Source: Rhinopomastus cyanomelas (lineage: Eukaryota; Chordata; Aves; Bucerotiformes; Rhinopomastidae). Taken from it: a DNA stretch of 64,000 nt. Positions 63,675 to 64,000 of this stretch are shown piece by piece. A program made the position numbers and the translations under genes. Under the pieces are notes generated by a model. It was not told the DNA's origin. It worked only from the letters and a program-made list of their open reading frames with translations, and did no database searches. Position 1 is the stretch's first letter. Each line of letters starts with the position of its first letter. The stretch is from contig VXBP01003621.1 in the NCBI GenBank assembly GCA_013400115.1, positions 7,480 to 71,479 on the forward strand, read 5' to 3'.

Positions 63675-64000
63675 CTGTGAAGCAAGTGTGGTTTAACAGC
63701 AAACGGTGTGAGCTCAAACACACCTAAGCCCAAGATGAAACGCGAGTCGAGTTACCTCCACAAGGAGAAGTGAGAACCACTTCTTGTCACAGCGCAGACT
63801 GTTAGGAACTACACGTGACAGGATGCCTTGTGAGGGCAACTTAAGCCATAACCCAGAAGAAAACACACACAAACACTCCTTAGGGGAGGACAGGCTGCTG
63901 TTATTTAGGACTACTCACAAGCTCAAGGACCAAACTGGGACCTCCTGCGTCCACAACATGAGAACACACAGTTTTACACTGGATCACCTTTATGCCATTA
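63675..64000. other. Intron upstream of w1, nothing recognised
   Basis: Unique sequence to the window edge. The next SYNE1 exon is not reached. Confidence 0.6.

Noticed and set aside
1492..63674. SYNE2 (nesprin-2) or dystonin as alternative identity
   Set aside because: The w24 linker, the alpha-2 start and many near-verbatim segments fit SYNE1; no plakin or EF-hand features appear.

Overview
The window is vertebrate, almost certainly avian, nuclear DNA. The intergenic-looking space is packed with CR1 LINE fragments (more than 55 recognisable pieces in two main subfamilies), and there are no operons, no bacterial signals and no second gene. The CR1 density and the similarity of the copies suggest a bird lineage with recent CR1 activity. 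The exact species cannot be read from this sequence.

The whole window lies inside one gene on the minus strand: SYNE1, encoding nesprin-1 (enaptin), the giant spectrin-repeat protein of the outer nuclear membrane. Transcription runs from right (64 kb) to left (1 kb). I resolved 63 consecutive coding exons, called w1 (63348-63674) to w63 (1492-1679). Every junction is phase-compatible, and together they give 12,722 coding bases (4,240 codons plus 2 bases) with no internal stop. That is roughly half of a full nesprin-1, covering the central and C-terminal spectrin repeats. The N-terminal calponin-homology actin-binding domains lie off the right edge. The C-terminal KASH membrane anchor lies off the left edge. 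Most exons are 95-340 bp; w9 is a single 2,161-bp exon. Introns are short (92 bp to about 4 kb).

The most informative non-canonical element is at 4817-4908 (-). It is an alternative first coding exon encoding the 31-residue start typical of the short, muscle-enriched isoform nesprin-1-alpha-2. It splices in phase to w62 and has a CpG-rich upstream region with E-boxes and a MEF2-like site. Other notable points are four GC splice donors, an intron-phase pattern with only phases 0 and 2, a linker exon (w24) with no spectrin character beside a 47-bp minisatellite, an assembly gap flanked by a perfect 204-bp duplicate, and a CR1 copy with the geometry of a twin-priming inversion.

Layout: 1-1491 intron with CR1; 1492-2843 exons w63-w62; 2844-6818 intron holding the alpha-2 first exon; 6819-28898 a dense run of exons w61-w32; 28899-43183 exons w31-w21 with larger, CR1-rich introns; 43184-45402 AT-rich intron with the sequence gap; 45403-63674 exons w20-w1; 63675-64000 intron. 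Unlisted intron stretches of 300-500 bp were inspected and show only unique or unrecognised sequence.
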